Below, piece after piece: positions 1 through 14,992 of a stretch of DNA of 64,000 nucleotides (within the stretch, counting starts at the first letter, position 1; every line of letters begins with the position of its first letter). A program made the position numbers and the translations under genes. The DNA is from Sesamum alatum. Lineage: Eukaryota; Streptophyta; Magnoliopsida; Lamiales; Pedaliaceae. Below the pieces are notes generated by a model. The model was not told the origin of the DNA, ran no database searches, and was given only the letters and a program-made list of their open reading frames with translations. The stretch covers positions 2,046,001-2,110,000 of the forward strand of contig JACGWO010000007.1 in assembly GCA_034509735.1 (NCBI GenBank), written 5' to 3'.

Positions 1-1695
1 TCCGGATTATGCCCTGGTGATAAGAGCCCTGGGATCACTTGAAGGAACAGCAAAGGTCTTGGATCCTGATTTCAAAGTGGTTGAGAGCGCATATCCTTTC
101 GTCATCGGTAGGCTATTGATGGACCCAAGCCCTGATATGAGGAAAATCTTGGGGCAACTTCTGATCCGGAATGATGGCTCCATAAGATGGAATCGTCTAG
201 AAAAACTGGTTGGTATTCTCCATTTCTTCTCTCTTTCTCGCACTCCTCCAAGGCTCTTTATAATTTCAAAAGACCAGGCTGTAGAAATTATCCAAATTTT
301 AGATGTTTTGGTTTGAAAATACATGAAAGATGTGGCAGCAGGTAACCATTCTTGTTAATCCATGACTTGGAAGTCTCCATGGCAATTGAGGTAGAGAGAG
401 TCAAATTTTCATTATAAAGTAGAGCTGAACTCAAATAGGTTTGTCCTGACCATGAATGGTTAGTATTTGATGCTTCTGTCTTGCATTTTAGTGCCATCTG
501 AAGTGGCCTTTTGGCATTTCATTCCTTGTGACATATATACCCTTTACCTACCAATTAATTTGCCCATTAAGAGAAAAGAAGGTGACTGGTTACCAAAAGA
601 ATATCTCATATATAGAGCTAAGGAGTGTAGTTCCAGTTATGTCATTTGATGGTTTTAAACAGGCAGGAAATTTAGTCTTTCTGGATAGTTGCTCTTTTAA
701 ATTGTAAGGATAGTTCGACTACACCCATCTTGATTCCCTTGTTCTAGTTGAAAGCTTGGATACATGTTAAGCAGTCTAAAAGCTATGCAGAAGGGTTTTA
801 ATGCTCAATGAAATGTCATTTATAGGGCCAATGTGTCTACATCCTCAATATATTGTATGTTGTGATCGCTACAGTTTGCTTGCCATTAGGGTGTCTTATG
901 ATTGCCTGTCTTGTGGTATAAAGCTTGTTATTGGTTTTTAGACATATCCATTAATGCTGGATTTATATGTCAAGTTTTCCCAACACTTAAACTGTTCATC
1001 GATGTTGTTTCACTTTCAGATAGTGGCAATATCTGAACAAGCTTCTGGAACAAATGGGACTTCTTCGGAACCTGAAGAAGATTCAAATCCACTGGGATGG
1101 AAGTCGTTCAATATGCGTGCTGTTGTGGCTGCTACCGAGGATCTTTTCCAATTCATTCTATCCAGGAAAGGTTCTAGGGTCCGGGTTTTCCTTATCAGGG
1201 ACATACTTAAGGCGGCTGATACTTTTCTTGATCAGGAAGTAGTTTCCTGCTTTTCTGATGAAAAAGTTGAAGGGCCAAAGCCAGAATCCGAGGTTTGTCT
1301 TTATATTTAAGAAATTCATAAGGACTTTAGTAGTTTTATGTCCTAAATTCTAACAACGGTACCTACTCTCTGTCTCGTTCCCATAAATGGGATCCGTTTC
1401 TTTTCTCTAAACTGAACTGATTATTGCGATGCGTCTTGTGTTGTTGCAGAGTGAGGCTATGCTATCGAGAGTGGTTAACGGGCTTCAATCCCTTAGAGAA
1501 GCAGTGAGGTTAGCACCAGATGTATGGACAGCCATGACCATCCGGCTAGCTTTAAAACCTGAGTTTCAAAGGTTTGCATTTGATATAGTATCAGCACTTT
1601 TGGCACACTCTCGCCACAAACTGCCAGATGCCTTGTGGGTTTGTATATCAAAGATAATTCATAATGTATCCGACAAACCTCCTCAAAATTTATAG
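1..1695 (+). CDS. ABC1-like (UbiB/ABC1K) atypical kinase, C-terminal part
   Basis: C-terminal 241 residues of an ABC1K protein; the gene starts before the window. Exons are <1..208, 1020..1292 and 1450..1695, reading frame open from base 2, all junctions GT-AG and in phase 0. The first exon begins with PDYALVIRALGSLEGTAKVL, the end of the ABC1 kinase core where members carry a conserved R-x-L-x-x-L-E-G stretch. The downstream exons (FNMRAVVAATEDLFQFILS, then LREAVRLAPDVWTAMTIRL) form the plant-type C-terminal tail. Plant ABC1Ks of this type are mostly plastid proteins tied to prenylquinone metabolism and plastoglobules; localisation cannot be checked because the N-terminus is missing. The kinase signature motifs (KxGQ, ExD) lie outside the window. 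From context this may be the counterpart of Arabidopsis At5g24970; that assignment is inference. Confidence 0.88.
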
Positions 1696-1702
1696 CATCA
1701 GT

Positions 1703-1750
1703 TTCTCTCTCTCTCTCTCTCTCTCTCTTATATATATATATATATATATT
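1703..1750. repeat. (CT)n-(TA)n compound microsatellite
   Basis: About 13 CT units followed directly by about 11 TA units, starting 8 bp after the ABC1K stop codon, so probably in its 3' UTR. Confidence 0.9.
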
Positions 1751-2300
1751 CACAGCTTGAAAGAATATTTCGTATCAACGTAGAATTCATATACATGGTT
1801 ATTACGTATGAGAAAGGTCAATATATGTTGATGGTTCATTTTCTGTCAATTTAGGTACTAATAAAAGAAAACACTACCTTTTTCCAAATATTTTTCTTTT
1901 TTCTCCAATTAGAATAAGAAGATGAAATTGGGCTCGAAACATTTCGTGTAGGTAAAAGATGATGTGATAAATTTAAGTTATTGTAATAGGATTTTCAACA
2001 GAAAGTTTGATTCGGTTGTCAATTGCCATGCATGCAAAGTCAAAGGAGAATGGGTATTTCTATTTTTAAGTAAGTCAATCTTGATTCAGTTTAAGAGAAA
2101 TTTACTCATTATACTGATGTACGCAAGTGCCCAGATGGGAATTCCATTCACTGGTTCTTGGCGGGAATTTGAGTGGTTTATAAATTTAAGAAAGTGTGAT
2201 TTATAAATTTAAGATTTTCACTTTCGTAGTGAGCTATCTTTTCAAAATAAAACTTGAGGACAATTCGTGATACTTCACACAATTCGACAATTGTTTCTAT
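1751..2300. other. gene-free AT-rich spacer
   Basis: No coding signal seen. This is the probable 3' flank of the ABC1K gene; the ORF starting at 1964 has no family resemblance and no splice support. Confidence 0.6.
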
Positions 2301-2303
2301 CTA

Positions 2304-3672
2304 GTCCATGTGTTTTTACAAAAAAAAAGTTAAAAAATTTCATGTGTTTTTAAAAAAAGCAAAAAAAAAGTTCGTGTTTTTGTAAAATTTAGCATAAAAT
2401 CCTTCTTCAGTTAGAAACTAACGGAAGGCGTAAAATACGCGCGGGTGATGTGTTTGGGGAATGTTTTGGCGTTCTCATATAATTTTTTGGGGCCTTTATG
2501 ATTAAAATGTCCCTATTATGATTATATAATTGTCTTGGGCAAATTTTGACTTTTTAGCTTTCTTTTGAGTTTTTTTTTTTCAGTTGCATCTCTTTAAAAA
2601 AATAAATTCTTTTAAAAATATTTATTCAAAAATAGAACAAAAGTACAAATTTTTTAAAATTTTATAATTTAAATTAAAATCACCACGCAAAGTTTAATGT
2701 ACTAAATTTATTTTTCAAATTTAAATATCTTAACAAATCAATATTAACTAATTATAAATTATCAACAAAAATATTAAACAATTATAAAAAAAATTATACA
2801 TTATTAAATAATTTAAATTTATTTAGTTAAATATATTAAATAAATTATATTTAAATTTAAATTAATGTTATAAGTATTGAAAATAAAAAATTGATACTTT
2901 CTTTTAATTATTTTTAAACTTTTGAAATGTTTAAATGAATTTATTTCAATTTTAATTAATTTGAATTTATTTCAATTTTAATTAATTTAAATTTTTTATC
3001 ATTTTAAATTTAAATACTAAAAATAAAAAAATAGGCGACGATGACTGTACTGTTCTGGGCGACGGCGGTTGCCCAGATTAGGGGCGATGGCGATGGCGAC
3101 GTCGCCCACATCCGTTGGACGTCGCCGCGTCGCCCCCAATCTAGGCAATCGCGGTCGCCCAGAACAAATTTGGGCGACAACGAGTCGCTCAGATTTAGGA
3201 GCGACAGCACGCCGATGCTTTCGCCCCCTTCTAGGGGTGGGGGCGGCAGGTGGTGTTGGGGGTGGGGGCCGAGGGAAGGGCGGCGGCTATGGGGAGGGGT
3301 TTGTGGGAAGTAATTTTTATTAATTTATTTTAAATAATAATTTTATTTTTATAATATATATTTAAAATTAATTAAATCTAAATCGTAGATTGCTTTTATA
3401 AATTTAATATCTGACGGTCAAGATTAATTATTTAGATCTAACGGCTACCATATAATCAACAAAAATCCAACGGTCGTTAAAATAAAGAATAATATATAAT
3501 ATGTAAAGGCATAACGGTCACTTTATCAAAAATTTATCGTCGTTAAATACATGTAATGAAAAGGGGCGATTTAACTACATTTAAAAAAGAAGGGGTTTTA
3601 GCCTATTTTTAAAACAAAAAGGGATTTTTAGTTGAGTTTTCAAAACACAGAGGGTATTATGCTATTTGGCCA
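2304..3672. mobile_element. putative non-autonomous DNA transposon with degenerate inverted ends
   Basis: The left part (2304-2400) has tracts of the type catgtgttttt..gttaaaaaa..agcataaaatcc. The reverse complement of the right part (3560-3672) reads agcataataccctctgtg..gttttaaaaatagg, so the ends resemble imperfect long inverted repeats. The interior is AT-rich except for a GC-rich island at 3038-3310. No transposase reading frame is visible. The exact termini and a target duplication could not be fixed, so the boundaries are approximate. Confidence 0.4.
3052..3165. repeat. GC-rich imperfect inverted repeat
   Basis: The arm at 3052-3081 (gttctgggcgacggcggttg...) pairs with the arm at 3136-3165, whose reverse complement begins gttctgggcgaccgcgattg. 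Each arm is about 30 bp with few mismatches and the loop is about 54 bp. It sits in the GC-rich core of an otherwise AT-rich element. Confidence 0.7.
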
Positions 3673-4239
3673 AAAAATTAAACGAAATGTTTGTCAGGCA
3701 AAATTTACTGAATTCGCTTATATTAACAACAAAAATGAATAAAATCTATATTTATTAATCAATTAATTTATTACTAACTTATTTTAGGTCAAACAAATTA
3801 TTTCCTAACAATCTATGATTATACTCTTTACATACTAATGCATGTGAGGAGTTATATTCTCATCCTTATAAAGATAGTTTGGTCAAAAAAATTTGTTTGA
3901 CCGCATAAGGGTAAATAAGAATTTTCATTCAATTTTTTTGTCAGTATCAACAAATTCAATGAATTTTAATTAATAAAAGAATCTATTTGTTAAATGAAAA
4001 CAAACGTCGCAGATACTAAATATAACTTTTTAAATCACATTAGACCTGCGTGTAATTTCCCCAATCTTAAGAGTGGGTGGTGTAATTATTTCCAAAATTA
4101 ATTGTTTACCCCAAAAAAATAGCAAGAAAATGCGAAAAATAAACAGCTTAGTAATTATTGTTTGGTCGATTCAACTATTTCTTTGATTGAAACTATTCCA
4201 ATAATTTGCTATTATTACAAACATCTTTTCCCCCTTTCT

Positions 4240-4244
4240 TTTTC

Positions 4245-4277
<33 letters not shown>

Positions 4278-5012
4278 GGCCTTCTCTTCCCCTGGTCCTT
4301 CCTTGAGGTGATCTCCCCATATCTATCTCTATCTTCCACTTGTCTTTGCATACAAATATGTGTGTCTACATATATATCTTCATGAATGTTTTTCCTTGTT
4401 TCTTGGATGTCTAAAAATGAAACTCAAGTTTCTTGAATTTATGTTGTGATCAAGAATGGATTTTTGAAGCCAAGATGGAAAATCATAAGAAAAAGCTTAG
4501 ACTTTTATAATGGTTCTTGATGTTAATAACAGGTAGACATGCACACACAACTTTTTTTTTTTTTTTCCTAATTATATTGTGATATCAATAATGGGTTGTT
4601 CCGTTGGAAAAGGAGAAAATCAAGGAGGTTTTTAGATTTCATTTTTTAAGGGTTGTTATGTATTTACATGCTAATAATAGATCTGTTCTGAAGTTTGATT
4701 TGTTTTCCTCCTTTTCTTTGGTTTCTTTCTGTTTATGTTTTTTTTTATGTTGGCAGGTTGGATTGGAGAACTCCGTGATTGGAATTGAGGTTACTCAGAT
4801 GGTTGTGATGGTTATTCTTGTCGTTTCTGCGTTTATTCACCACTTCTTTGAACAACAAACATATTCCCATTTTGGGTTATGAAGATTTATCAACAAAGAA
4901 AAAGAGGAAGGGAATAGGGTGGTATTTTTATTTGATTGATTAGGAAAAAGAAAAAAAAAATCAGCCATATATAAAGGGATTTACAATAAAGAATTTGGGA
5001 CAGATTGGTGAG
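4240..5012 (+). promoter_or_regulatory. probable 5' leader of the PP2C gene, with a leader intron
   Basis: A (CT)n tract at about 4250-4275 is typical of plant core promoters and leaders. A good donor follows at 4308 (ccttgag|gtgatc), and an acceptor at 4756 (tggcag|gttgga) leads into sequence that runs to the PP2C start at 5013. This suggests leader exons about 4240-4307 and 4757-5012 around a 449 bp intron. A short upstream ATG lies at 4276. All of this is inferred from splice motifs without transcript evidence. Confidence 0.45.
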
Positions 5013-8000
5013 ATGGGTTTTCTGAATTTGGTGTGGCCACAATCTCCGAGCCATGTCCGTGTCGATGGGCCGGTCAGCGGTGGTGGCCTTAGGTGATCCT
5101 CTAGCCCCCTGTTTTGTTGTAGGGATATGTTTAAACATCTTCTTGGTTCATGTTTTCTTCTCTGTCTGTCTTGTTAAGATATTTGTTTGCGTTGTTTGTT
5201 TCATTTAGGTGTTGTTTGTGTTATGTGACTGACAATGAGGTTTCTTGATTAGCTTACGGTGGCCTTATGTGATTAATGCGTCGAATCAATGTTAATGTAA
5301 AGAAGGAAGAGAACTATAAATGCTAAGCCTGACTCGACGTTTTCATGCTTTTTTCTCTCTTTCTGCTTGGCTGTTTTCATATCTGAGCTGTGACTCTACG
5401 AAAATGCATATAGTATTCGTTTAATTGTCAAGTTGTTTTAATTGAATCCGCAGTTGCTCTTATGTGAATATGCTTCATTCGGTGTGTACAAAATTATGTA
5501 TTTCCAGAGTCTGTGTGGTGAATAACTTGATCATCAGTCTTGATTTCCTGTTAGGTGGGTGTGATTGGTTCGTGGCTTGATCTTTTGAAGTATGCATGGG
5601 ATTAATATGATTGGTTGCTCAAGAATCGAAATTGTGTCGTTTTCTTCACTGACTGTTGATAGATAAATCCAAAAAGGAAACATTCGTCCGACATACTCGA
5701 ATTGCTTACTCATGATACTGGAGTTCAAGTGTGGACTATTTTCATCGTAATTCGCATGTGGATGGACACCTTTGAGATTACCCTATCTTCATGATTCAAA
5801 AAGCTTCACAAATTTGCAGTTTTTGTTCTGTCATGCATATAATAATCGCGTTTTGATATATTGTTTAGCCTTCTCCATTTGAGGAATTTGAATTTGCACA
5901 TCCGAAACATCTGTTTGTTTTCATCCTAGAATTAGGTATCAAAAGTTCCATATTGATGAGACACGGTCCATACAAGCTCATCTGAAGGTTATCTGGTAGT
6001 TTAGTTGTTAACGCGCGTGTTTCATTTTTATGTAACAGGATACATTTGGTTATCTTATGAGGTCTAATAGTGTGTCTGAAATTCACAACCTTAAGAAAAG
6101 TCACCCTTGTTCATGGATAATTTGATCTTAACCATCTTCAACATGTTTGGGTTTTGAGTTCGGTCTCCTCCTTTTATGTCTTACTTGGATTACTTTTGAT
6201 CATCGTTGTATTATAAAGAAAACATTGTATGTGATGTGCTCTAATTTCTAGTGTATATAATTACCTACGTGCAGTCAGAACGGAAAGTTCACCTATGGAT
6301 ATGCAAGTTCTCAGGGCAAAAGGTCTTCGATGGAGGATTACTACGATACAAGGATTGATGGTGTAGATGGAGAGATGGTTGGTCTCTTTGGAGTCTTCGA
6401 CGGTCTCTCTCTCTCTCTCTCTCTCAATCACTCACTCACACACACACACACACACACACAAGTATACAAAGAGTCCAGGAAAGGACAAGAAAACAAAACA
6501 GATCTTTTGGATTATAAGGTTTCGTAAAGATTACTGTGGTCTTTTGTTGCATTATGCGAGAAGTTTTCTGGTTTTTTCGTGCTTTTATCTGGTGTAAGAG
6601 TTCGTGCTATATTAGCGGCAATTCTGTATTATGTTTCTGCTGTAAACGTCTCAGGTCATGGCGGAGCTCAAGCTGCAGAATATGTTAAAAGAAACCTTTT
6701 CAGTAATCTGGTCAGGCACCCTAAGTTTCTTTCTGATATCAAATCAGCTATAGGTATGTCCCTTGTGACGCCCGGTTTGATGTACTCTCGTTGCATTGTT
6801 CAACTTGCTTTTCGACCTACGTTTCCCTTTCCAACTGTCGTGGTCCTTTCAGTTGATACATTCAGCCACACGGACTCAGAATTCCTGAAGAACGAAAGCC
6901 ATCAGAACAAGGATGCTGGGTCGACTGCTTCCACTGCTATCCTTCTCGGTGACCGTTTATTGGTCGCAAATGTTGGGGACTCGAGAGCTGTTATTTGCAG
7001 GGGTGGTAATGGTAAGATTAATTCAATCAGTCTTTTCAGATTCTGCACGCATTCGCAAGAAGTGTTCTTGACAGAACATTTGATCGCTTTTTGCAACTTG
7101 TTATCTCATCGGGTTGTACGGTTCTATTGTGTCTTGCAGCTATTGCCGTCTCTCGGGATCACAAGCCAAATCATACAGATGAGAGACAGAGAATCGAGAA
7201 CGCTGGAGGTTTTGTGATGTGGGCAGGTAAATGAATCCATGTAGAATTTTTTTGTCTTCTGATTTTTTGCGGAAGGGACGATGTTCTTGTTTACTTGTCG
7301 TTGGATTATTCCTACAGGAACTTGGAGAGTCGGTGGCGTGCTCGCTGTGTCTCGTGCATTTGGCGATAAACTGCTGAAGCGGTACGTTGTTGCTGATCCA
7401 GAAATTCAGGTAAGTTCCAAGACTTGTTCAGAAACCGTTAGGGAACCATGGATTGGATTTTTTGTTGCAAACCTTATTCCATCTTTGACTCCATTCAAAG
7501 TGCACAGCCCACCTGTATAAAATGGCATAATGTGGCGTGTGTATGTCGAATGGAGTAGAAAATGGAATAGAGTTTGCAATAGAAAATCCGATCTATAGGG
7601 AACCAATGAGAAACGACCGCATCATCATGAGAAATTTCTTGATGTTAAACACAGGAGGAAAAAGTCGATGGCACCCTCGAGTTTCTCATCCTTGCAAGCG
7701 ACGGACTTTGGGACGTAGTAACGAATGAGGTGCCGCATCTTTGCTTTCAATTTAATGCAAATGTTGTCTGAATCCGCTGCACTCTAAGTTTGATGTTTCC
7801 CAGGAAGCTGTGTCTATGATTAAGCCAATTCCAGAACCAGAAGACGCAGCAAGAAGGTTGCTGCAAGAAGCACATGAGAGGGGCAGCGCGGATAATATCA
7901 CGGTCGTCGTTGTCCGGTTTGTGACGGACGACGAGGAATCATCGAACACTCCCGTCATTCGAGAGCCATCGTCTGCTTCTCAACTTCACGGAGAAGGACA

Positions 8001-8022
8001 TCCATGCAACCAGAGCCAGTAG
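5013..8022 (+). CDS. protein phosphatase 2C (clade F, WIN2-like)
   Basis: Serine/threonine phosphatase of the metal-dependent PPM family, 312 residues, close to the usual length (about 311) of the Arabidopsis WIN2/At5g24940 group. Exons: 5013..5092, 6275..6402, 6655..6753, 6853..7011, 7140..7226, 7318..7409, 7655..7729, 7804..8022; total 939 nt, all GT-AG. The core motifs are present: SMEDYYD (45-51), FDGHGG (68-73), [41 protein letters not shown] and [11 protein letters not shown], so the metal-binding aspartates are intact. The start is set by MGFLNLVW...DGPVSGGGL, which joins in frame to [12 protein letters not shown] as in the family. The short N-terminus has no clear transit peptide, so a cytosolic or nuclear enzyme is expected. 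In Arabidopsis WIN2 is linked to bacterial effector response; a shared role here is inference. Confidence 0.95.
6403..6462. repeat. (CT)n and (CA)n microsatellites at the PP2C intron 2 donor
   Basis: The donor GT of intron 2 at 6403-6404 is itself the first unit of a run of about ten CT dinucleotides. A short spacer and about 13 CA units follow. Confidence 0.9.
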
Positions 8023-8275
8023 AAAGGTGGTGCTTTACTAATATATAGAACCAAACATGAGTGCTGCTGTGATTCTTGAAGAAGTTCTAAGTTTACAGCC
8101 AACAGGGTGTTACTTTATATTTCCATCTTGGTGGATATATCTATATATATATATATATGTGAAATTGTATACAAGTATGTATATATGTGAAATTGTAAGA
8201 AGACTTGTTTGTGAGAGTTTGCTTGTCTCTTGTACCTGATACTTGATCTTCTTGCCATATAAATATATATATATA

Positions 8276-8465
8276 GGGTAAATTACAATAGGCTATTTTA
8301 TTTCTCGGTATTTGAAAAATTATAAATACACATGTAATACCCTCCTACAATGGGTTTTCACGAGAAGGTATTTGTTTGACGATTGTTGGGGGTATTTATG
8401 ATGTTTTAAACAACGAGAGATATTTGTAATTATGATAATTTCATGAGAGTTCACTGCAATTTATC
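8276..8465. mobile_element. fold-back MITE, family A (short copy)
   Basis: Starts gggtaaattacaat and ends in degenerate form as ttcactgcaatttatc. The inner arms ggtatttgaaaaattat and aacgagagatatttgt are inverted relative to each other. It lies just downstream of PP2C, between AT-rich flanks. Same family as 33160-33584. Confidence 0.6.
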
Positions 8466-9223
8466 ATATATGTATATATTTATCAAATGCTGAGGAGGGG
8501 TTCCACATTTTAGTGCACATACTTTTACTGGGGGAGATAATATAGTATACTATAGTATATACCAAAAGATTTCAAAATAAAATGTGTCAACTTTTGTAAG
8601 TTGTTCTTGGAAAGTGAATTTTGCTAATACAAATGATAAGTTAATCGAGGGTTATAATTTTTCATTCAATATTTTGCTAAAATTACAAATTCGATGAATT
8701 TTAAACTAATGAAAGAGTCAATTTGTTAGACAAAAATAAATGTTAAGAATACTAAATGTGATTTGCATGTAGAAATTTCAAATCCCTAATAATAAATCTT
8801 TCTATCTATTAGGGTAAATTCTATATCAAAAAGAATTTCAAATTCTTTCGATATTAAGTCACTTAAAATCATTTTTTCCTGAGTATTTTCCCATAGGAAC
8901 AGTTTGAGCAAGCGCAGAATAGTGAAAGAGAGGTGGGAGGAAGACATAAATATATATATATAGCAAAAACTGTCAAAATAGCCCTTACAATGTGATGGAG
9001 TTACAAATTATGGGATAGGAGTCAGCCCAGTGAACTGATGATCACAACCTCTTTCAGCTTGAGGGATCCAAAATATTCAAGAAAGTGAAGAAAAAAGAAG
9101 AAGAAACGCAAGAAATACATAGGGAACGGAGTCGAACTCCAGATGAACTCAAACTGGTTTTTTAGCAGAATTCACTCATATCCCATGAGTACATGAAATT
9201 TAACTCGGTTTACTGCAAATTGC
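8466..9223. other. spacer between convergent PP2C and RUB genes
   Basis: No gene seen. The right-hand 200 bases probably hold the 3' UTR of the minus-strand ubiquitin-RUB gene. Confidence 0.5.
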
Positions 9224-11479
<2,256 letters not shown>

Positions 11480-11593
11480 CTTTATTCTTTTTTCTGCTTG
11501 ATTTCTACGTCGCCCGCTCAAATTCTTGGCTCGGAGTGCTGCAGAAATGGAGAATACGATCCGATACAGCACCAAGGAATTGAGGGCCTGACG

Positions 11594-11601
11594 CTATTTA
11601 T
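11594..11601 (-). promoter_or_regulatory. TATA box of the ubiquitin-RUB gene
   Basis: Reads ATAAATAG on the minus strand, about 115 bp upstream of the start codon. That leaves a leader of roughly 80 nt. Confidence 0.55.
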
Positions 11602-11759
11602 GGGCGAAAACTGCCCATTCTTATTTTCTTGCTATTGGGCACTTCCATTGTGGACCCCAACAGCTACTTTTATATTATTACTAATTGTTGTGGCAAGTCG
11701 TTTATGTGTTCATACAATAAATACTCTTTTTGACTTTAAAATATTTTATTATAAATAAA

Positions 11760-13175
11760 ATTAAATTATCAATTAATATAAAATTAAAAATTAAATAAAT
11801 TAGTTATTTAAGGACATTTTTTGCTTCATAAAAAAATTGTGCAATGATGTATTAATTATTGTTTGTGAGTGTGGAAGGCATTTACTTATTATATTAGTAT
11901 AGATTACTAGCTGAAGTGACCCCATCTTTACGTGTAAATAATAAATACTTTTTTATATTTTAAAATATTTTATACATAAAAGTAAAATATATAAACAAAT
12001 AAATTATATTTAAAAAACAAAAGAAAGAAATAAAAGAAGATCAATTTAAAGTATTATCAACTCAACAAAAGAATTGGTGTAGTTGTATTATAACGACTAG
12101 AGGCACTTTCATATAAATAATAATAATAATCATCATTATTATTATTATTATAATTAATTTTAAAAATTATCTAATTATGTAATTACTATATATGAAAATT
12201 TGTGCGATAATGCACTAATCGTTATTTGTGAGTGTAAGAAAAAAAAAATTTATTAGTATAGAATTTTTTTTTTTTTAACCCTGACATGCGGTACCTATGT
12301 TCAGATAGATATGTTACAAATTTTAAAACCAAAATAAAAAAAAAAAAGCAAGTTATGAATATTAAGTGATAATAGAAAATAAATGTAATAGTATAATAAC
12401 GGTTAAAAGATGACGTGAAACAAAATAAATATAAGTAATTATTCTTGTAGAATATTTAAAGTTATAGTTGGTATTTTAAAATTTTGGTGGCACGGTCATA
12501 AATTGTTAGTTGTGAGCGGGAAGTTATTTTCTTTTATATTAATATACATATAAATTAAATTTATGTACATAACAATTAAATATTATATTAAGTTACATGG
12601 AAAGAGGAAAATGAATAAATAAATAAATAAATAAATGTAGAATTTGTGGAGAAAAAGGAAAAATAAGTTGGAAAAAGAAAAACATATAAATATTTAACAT
12701 TCAATCCTCCCACTTTTAATTTTAATGACTATTATTCTTTTTAAATGCTTCAAAACAAAATTTTTAATTCCAAAAAATTTATTGTTAAAAAAAATGCCCT
12801 GCGTGACAAGTCACGTGACATTATTAACTTTTCATTATTACTTTTAAAAATAATAATACAAGTATATACATCATTGATATTCCTACACCTTTGTATTAAA
12901 ATGAAATTTTCCAATAAAAACGGAACCAAAAAAGAGTAATTTTTTTTGAAATATTTGGATGAAATATAATAGTCGTAAATTAAAAATTGCCTATTTTATT
13001 TAAGAGTCACTAATTGAGGATTAAATAAAATTTAAATATATTTCATTTTGTATCTGACTAAGACTTTGTAACTATTTTATGCCTAAATAGTATATATATA
13101 TATATATGTGTGTGTATATTGTGAATTTATCCAAATAGGAGGATTAAGGATTGAAGATGGTTATAATTTTATTTT
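11760..13175. other. AT-rich spacer with transposon remnants
   Basis: No gene found. The stretch 11880-11990 (tagattactagctgaagtg then aaatactttttt) is an inverted relative of the repeats at 59864 and 63000 and resembles Helitron-like termini. A (TAA)n run lies at about 12115-12150 and an (AAAT)n run at about 12612-12635. Confidence 0.45.
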
Positions 13176-14165
13176 GAGTAAAATTCATATTGACACACAA
13201 GTTTTATCGTTAATTTCATTTTGGTATCTGTGTAATTATAAATGACTCAATTAGTACTTGAGTTTTGATATTAATATCACGTTGGTATATGGCTAAATAG
13301 CTAATTATAAATAACTTAATTAGTACCCGAATTTTAGCATTAATATCCTTTTGGTACCCGAATGCTTATTATTTATTTTTTTTTTCCATTATCTTTTCTA
13401 TTGATGACCATTTTACTTTAGATAATAAATAAAAAAAATTGGATAAAACTTAATCAATGTATTTATGACTTCCATTTTTGACATTCTGAGTATTGTATTT
13501 GACAGTAATATTTCATTAATTTATTCTTTTCTACTCACTTTATTTACCAATATTCATTAAAAAAGTCCAAATATATTGCAACCATACAGAAGTTAAATTT
13601 GATTTCTGATTTTGAAAATTTATAATCTAAAATTTAAACTTTTGAATTTATATTTATGTTTTACAATCAGATTTTTATATCTCTATTAATAAAAATATAC
13701 ATTTGACAATGAAAATTTTGATTCCTCCGGACTTGACTATAACATAAGTTATTTAATTATGAATCTATAAATATATATATACATATATATTGAGAGATAA
13801 TGATAGCAGAAAGTATTAGTTAAAATTAAAATATAATAATTTTGATAACTAAATATGGATAATAAAAAAAATATATCAATAGAAATTTATGAAAAATTTA
13901 TTTCTTATATTTGTCATTTTATATTTTAATATCCAATGATAAAATGGCCATTATATAAAAAATAATAAAAAATAAATAAAAATATAAATTGGGTGTCAAA
14001 GTGATATTAATGGTGACATTCGGGCACTAATTAAATTATTTGCAACTACTCGTGTAGCGAAGTGACATTAGTGGCAAACTCGAGTACTAATAAAATCATT
14101 TATAATTACTCATATGCCAAAGTAACACTAATGAAAAAACTCGAAGATCAAAATAAATTTTACTC
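13176..14165. mobile_element. fold-back DNA element, family D, with 10 bp target duplication
   Basis: Long inverted arms of about 200 bp: left gagtaaaattcatattgaca, right ending aaataaattttactc. The arms share internal motifs such as attagtacccgaattttagc and its complement. The 10 bases attttatttt stand immediately before (13166-13175) and after (14166-14175). No transposase is visible in the roughly 590 bp interior. The AT-rich flank weakens the duplication somewhat. Size, long arms and 9-11 bp duplication fit Mutator-like non-autonomous elements. Confidence 0.65.
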
Positions 14166-14992
14166 ATTTTATTTTTTAAAATATTTTCGTGCAATATCTT
14201 TATTTGTTTATTATTATTATTATTTATTTATTTTTTGTGTGTGGGGGATGAACTTGGAAAAGTATTCTTCGCTTGAATATTCTATTGCGAATGGAGGAGA
14301 AGAGATGAAGAGGAATGAGAATATTTTCAAAGCCAAATATCCCAAAAAGATATATTTTTATATTTAGCGATTTGAAGAATCTTGTACCCCACAATCACAA
14401 ATCTATGGCATTAATATTATTTTTTTAAGGAGAAAAACGTAAAAATAATACTCTTTAGGTGTCAACCATAAAATTAAAATAATTTATTTATTTATTTATT
14501 TAAAAAAACATTTAAATTCCACTTTTTTCAACAGTATAATTTGAAATTTTGATGGGATGCCAAATATGTTCGAGTTTATTTTTTTAAATATATTTTTTAC
14601 TAGAGTGTTCTTTTGTGTAAACTCTTATCCGATTACTCACTACTATATTTGATCAAAATCATATCTAACTAAATATTTCTTAATATAAATATAATATATA
14701 TATATAAAGAGAATATTTTTAATTGACATAATAATTTAAATATGTAAGTAACATAGTTAAATATATATATATATAATAATTAATAATATTTTTAAAGAAA
14801 AATATTTTTTTTTTAAAAAAAGAAAGATATTTGGTTATATCCAGGAAGTCGTATTCCGGGTAATTGGGCTGTAGTTGAACCATCCGGGTCAAAGTTATAA
14901 TGGGCCTTACACCATCTTAATTGGGCTACTAAGTCTCTATTCAGTGCACTCAGCCCAGTTTCTCTCAAATCCATGTGTTTTGGGTTTTTTAT
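14166..14992. other. AT-rich spacer
   Basis: No gene recognised. The 14850-14960 stretch contains several TGGGCC/TGGGCT motifs but no gene model follows on either strand. Confidence 0.5.

Noticed and set aside
3041..3323. Two overlapping frames in the GC-rich island
   Set aside because: Arg/Gly/Pro-rich products of an inverted repeat; no family likeness.
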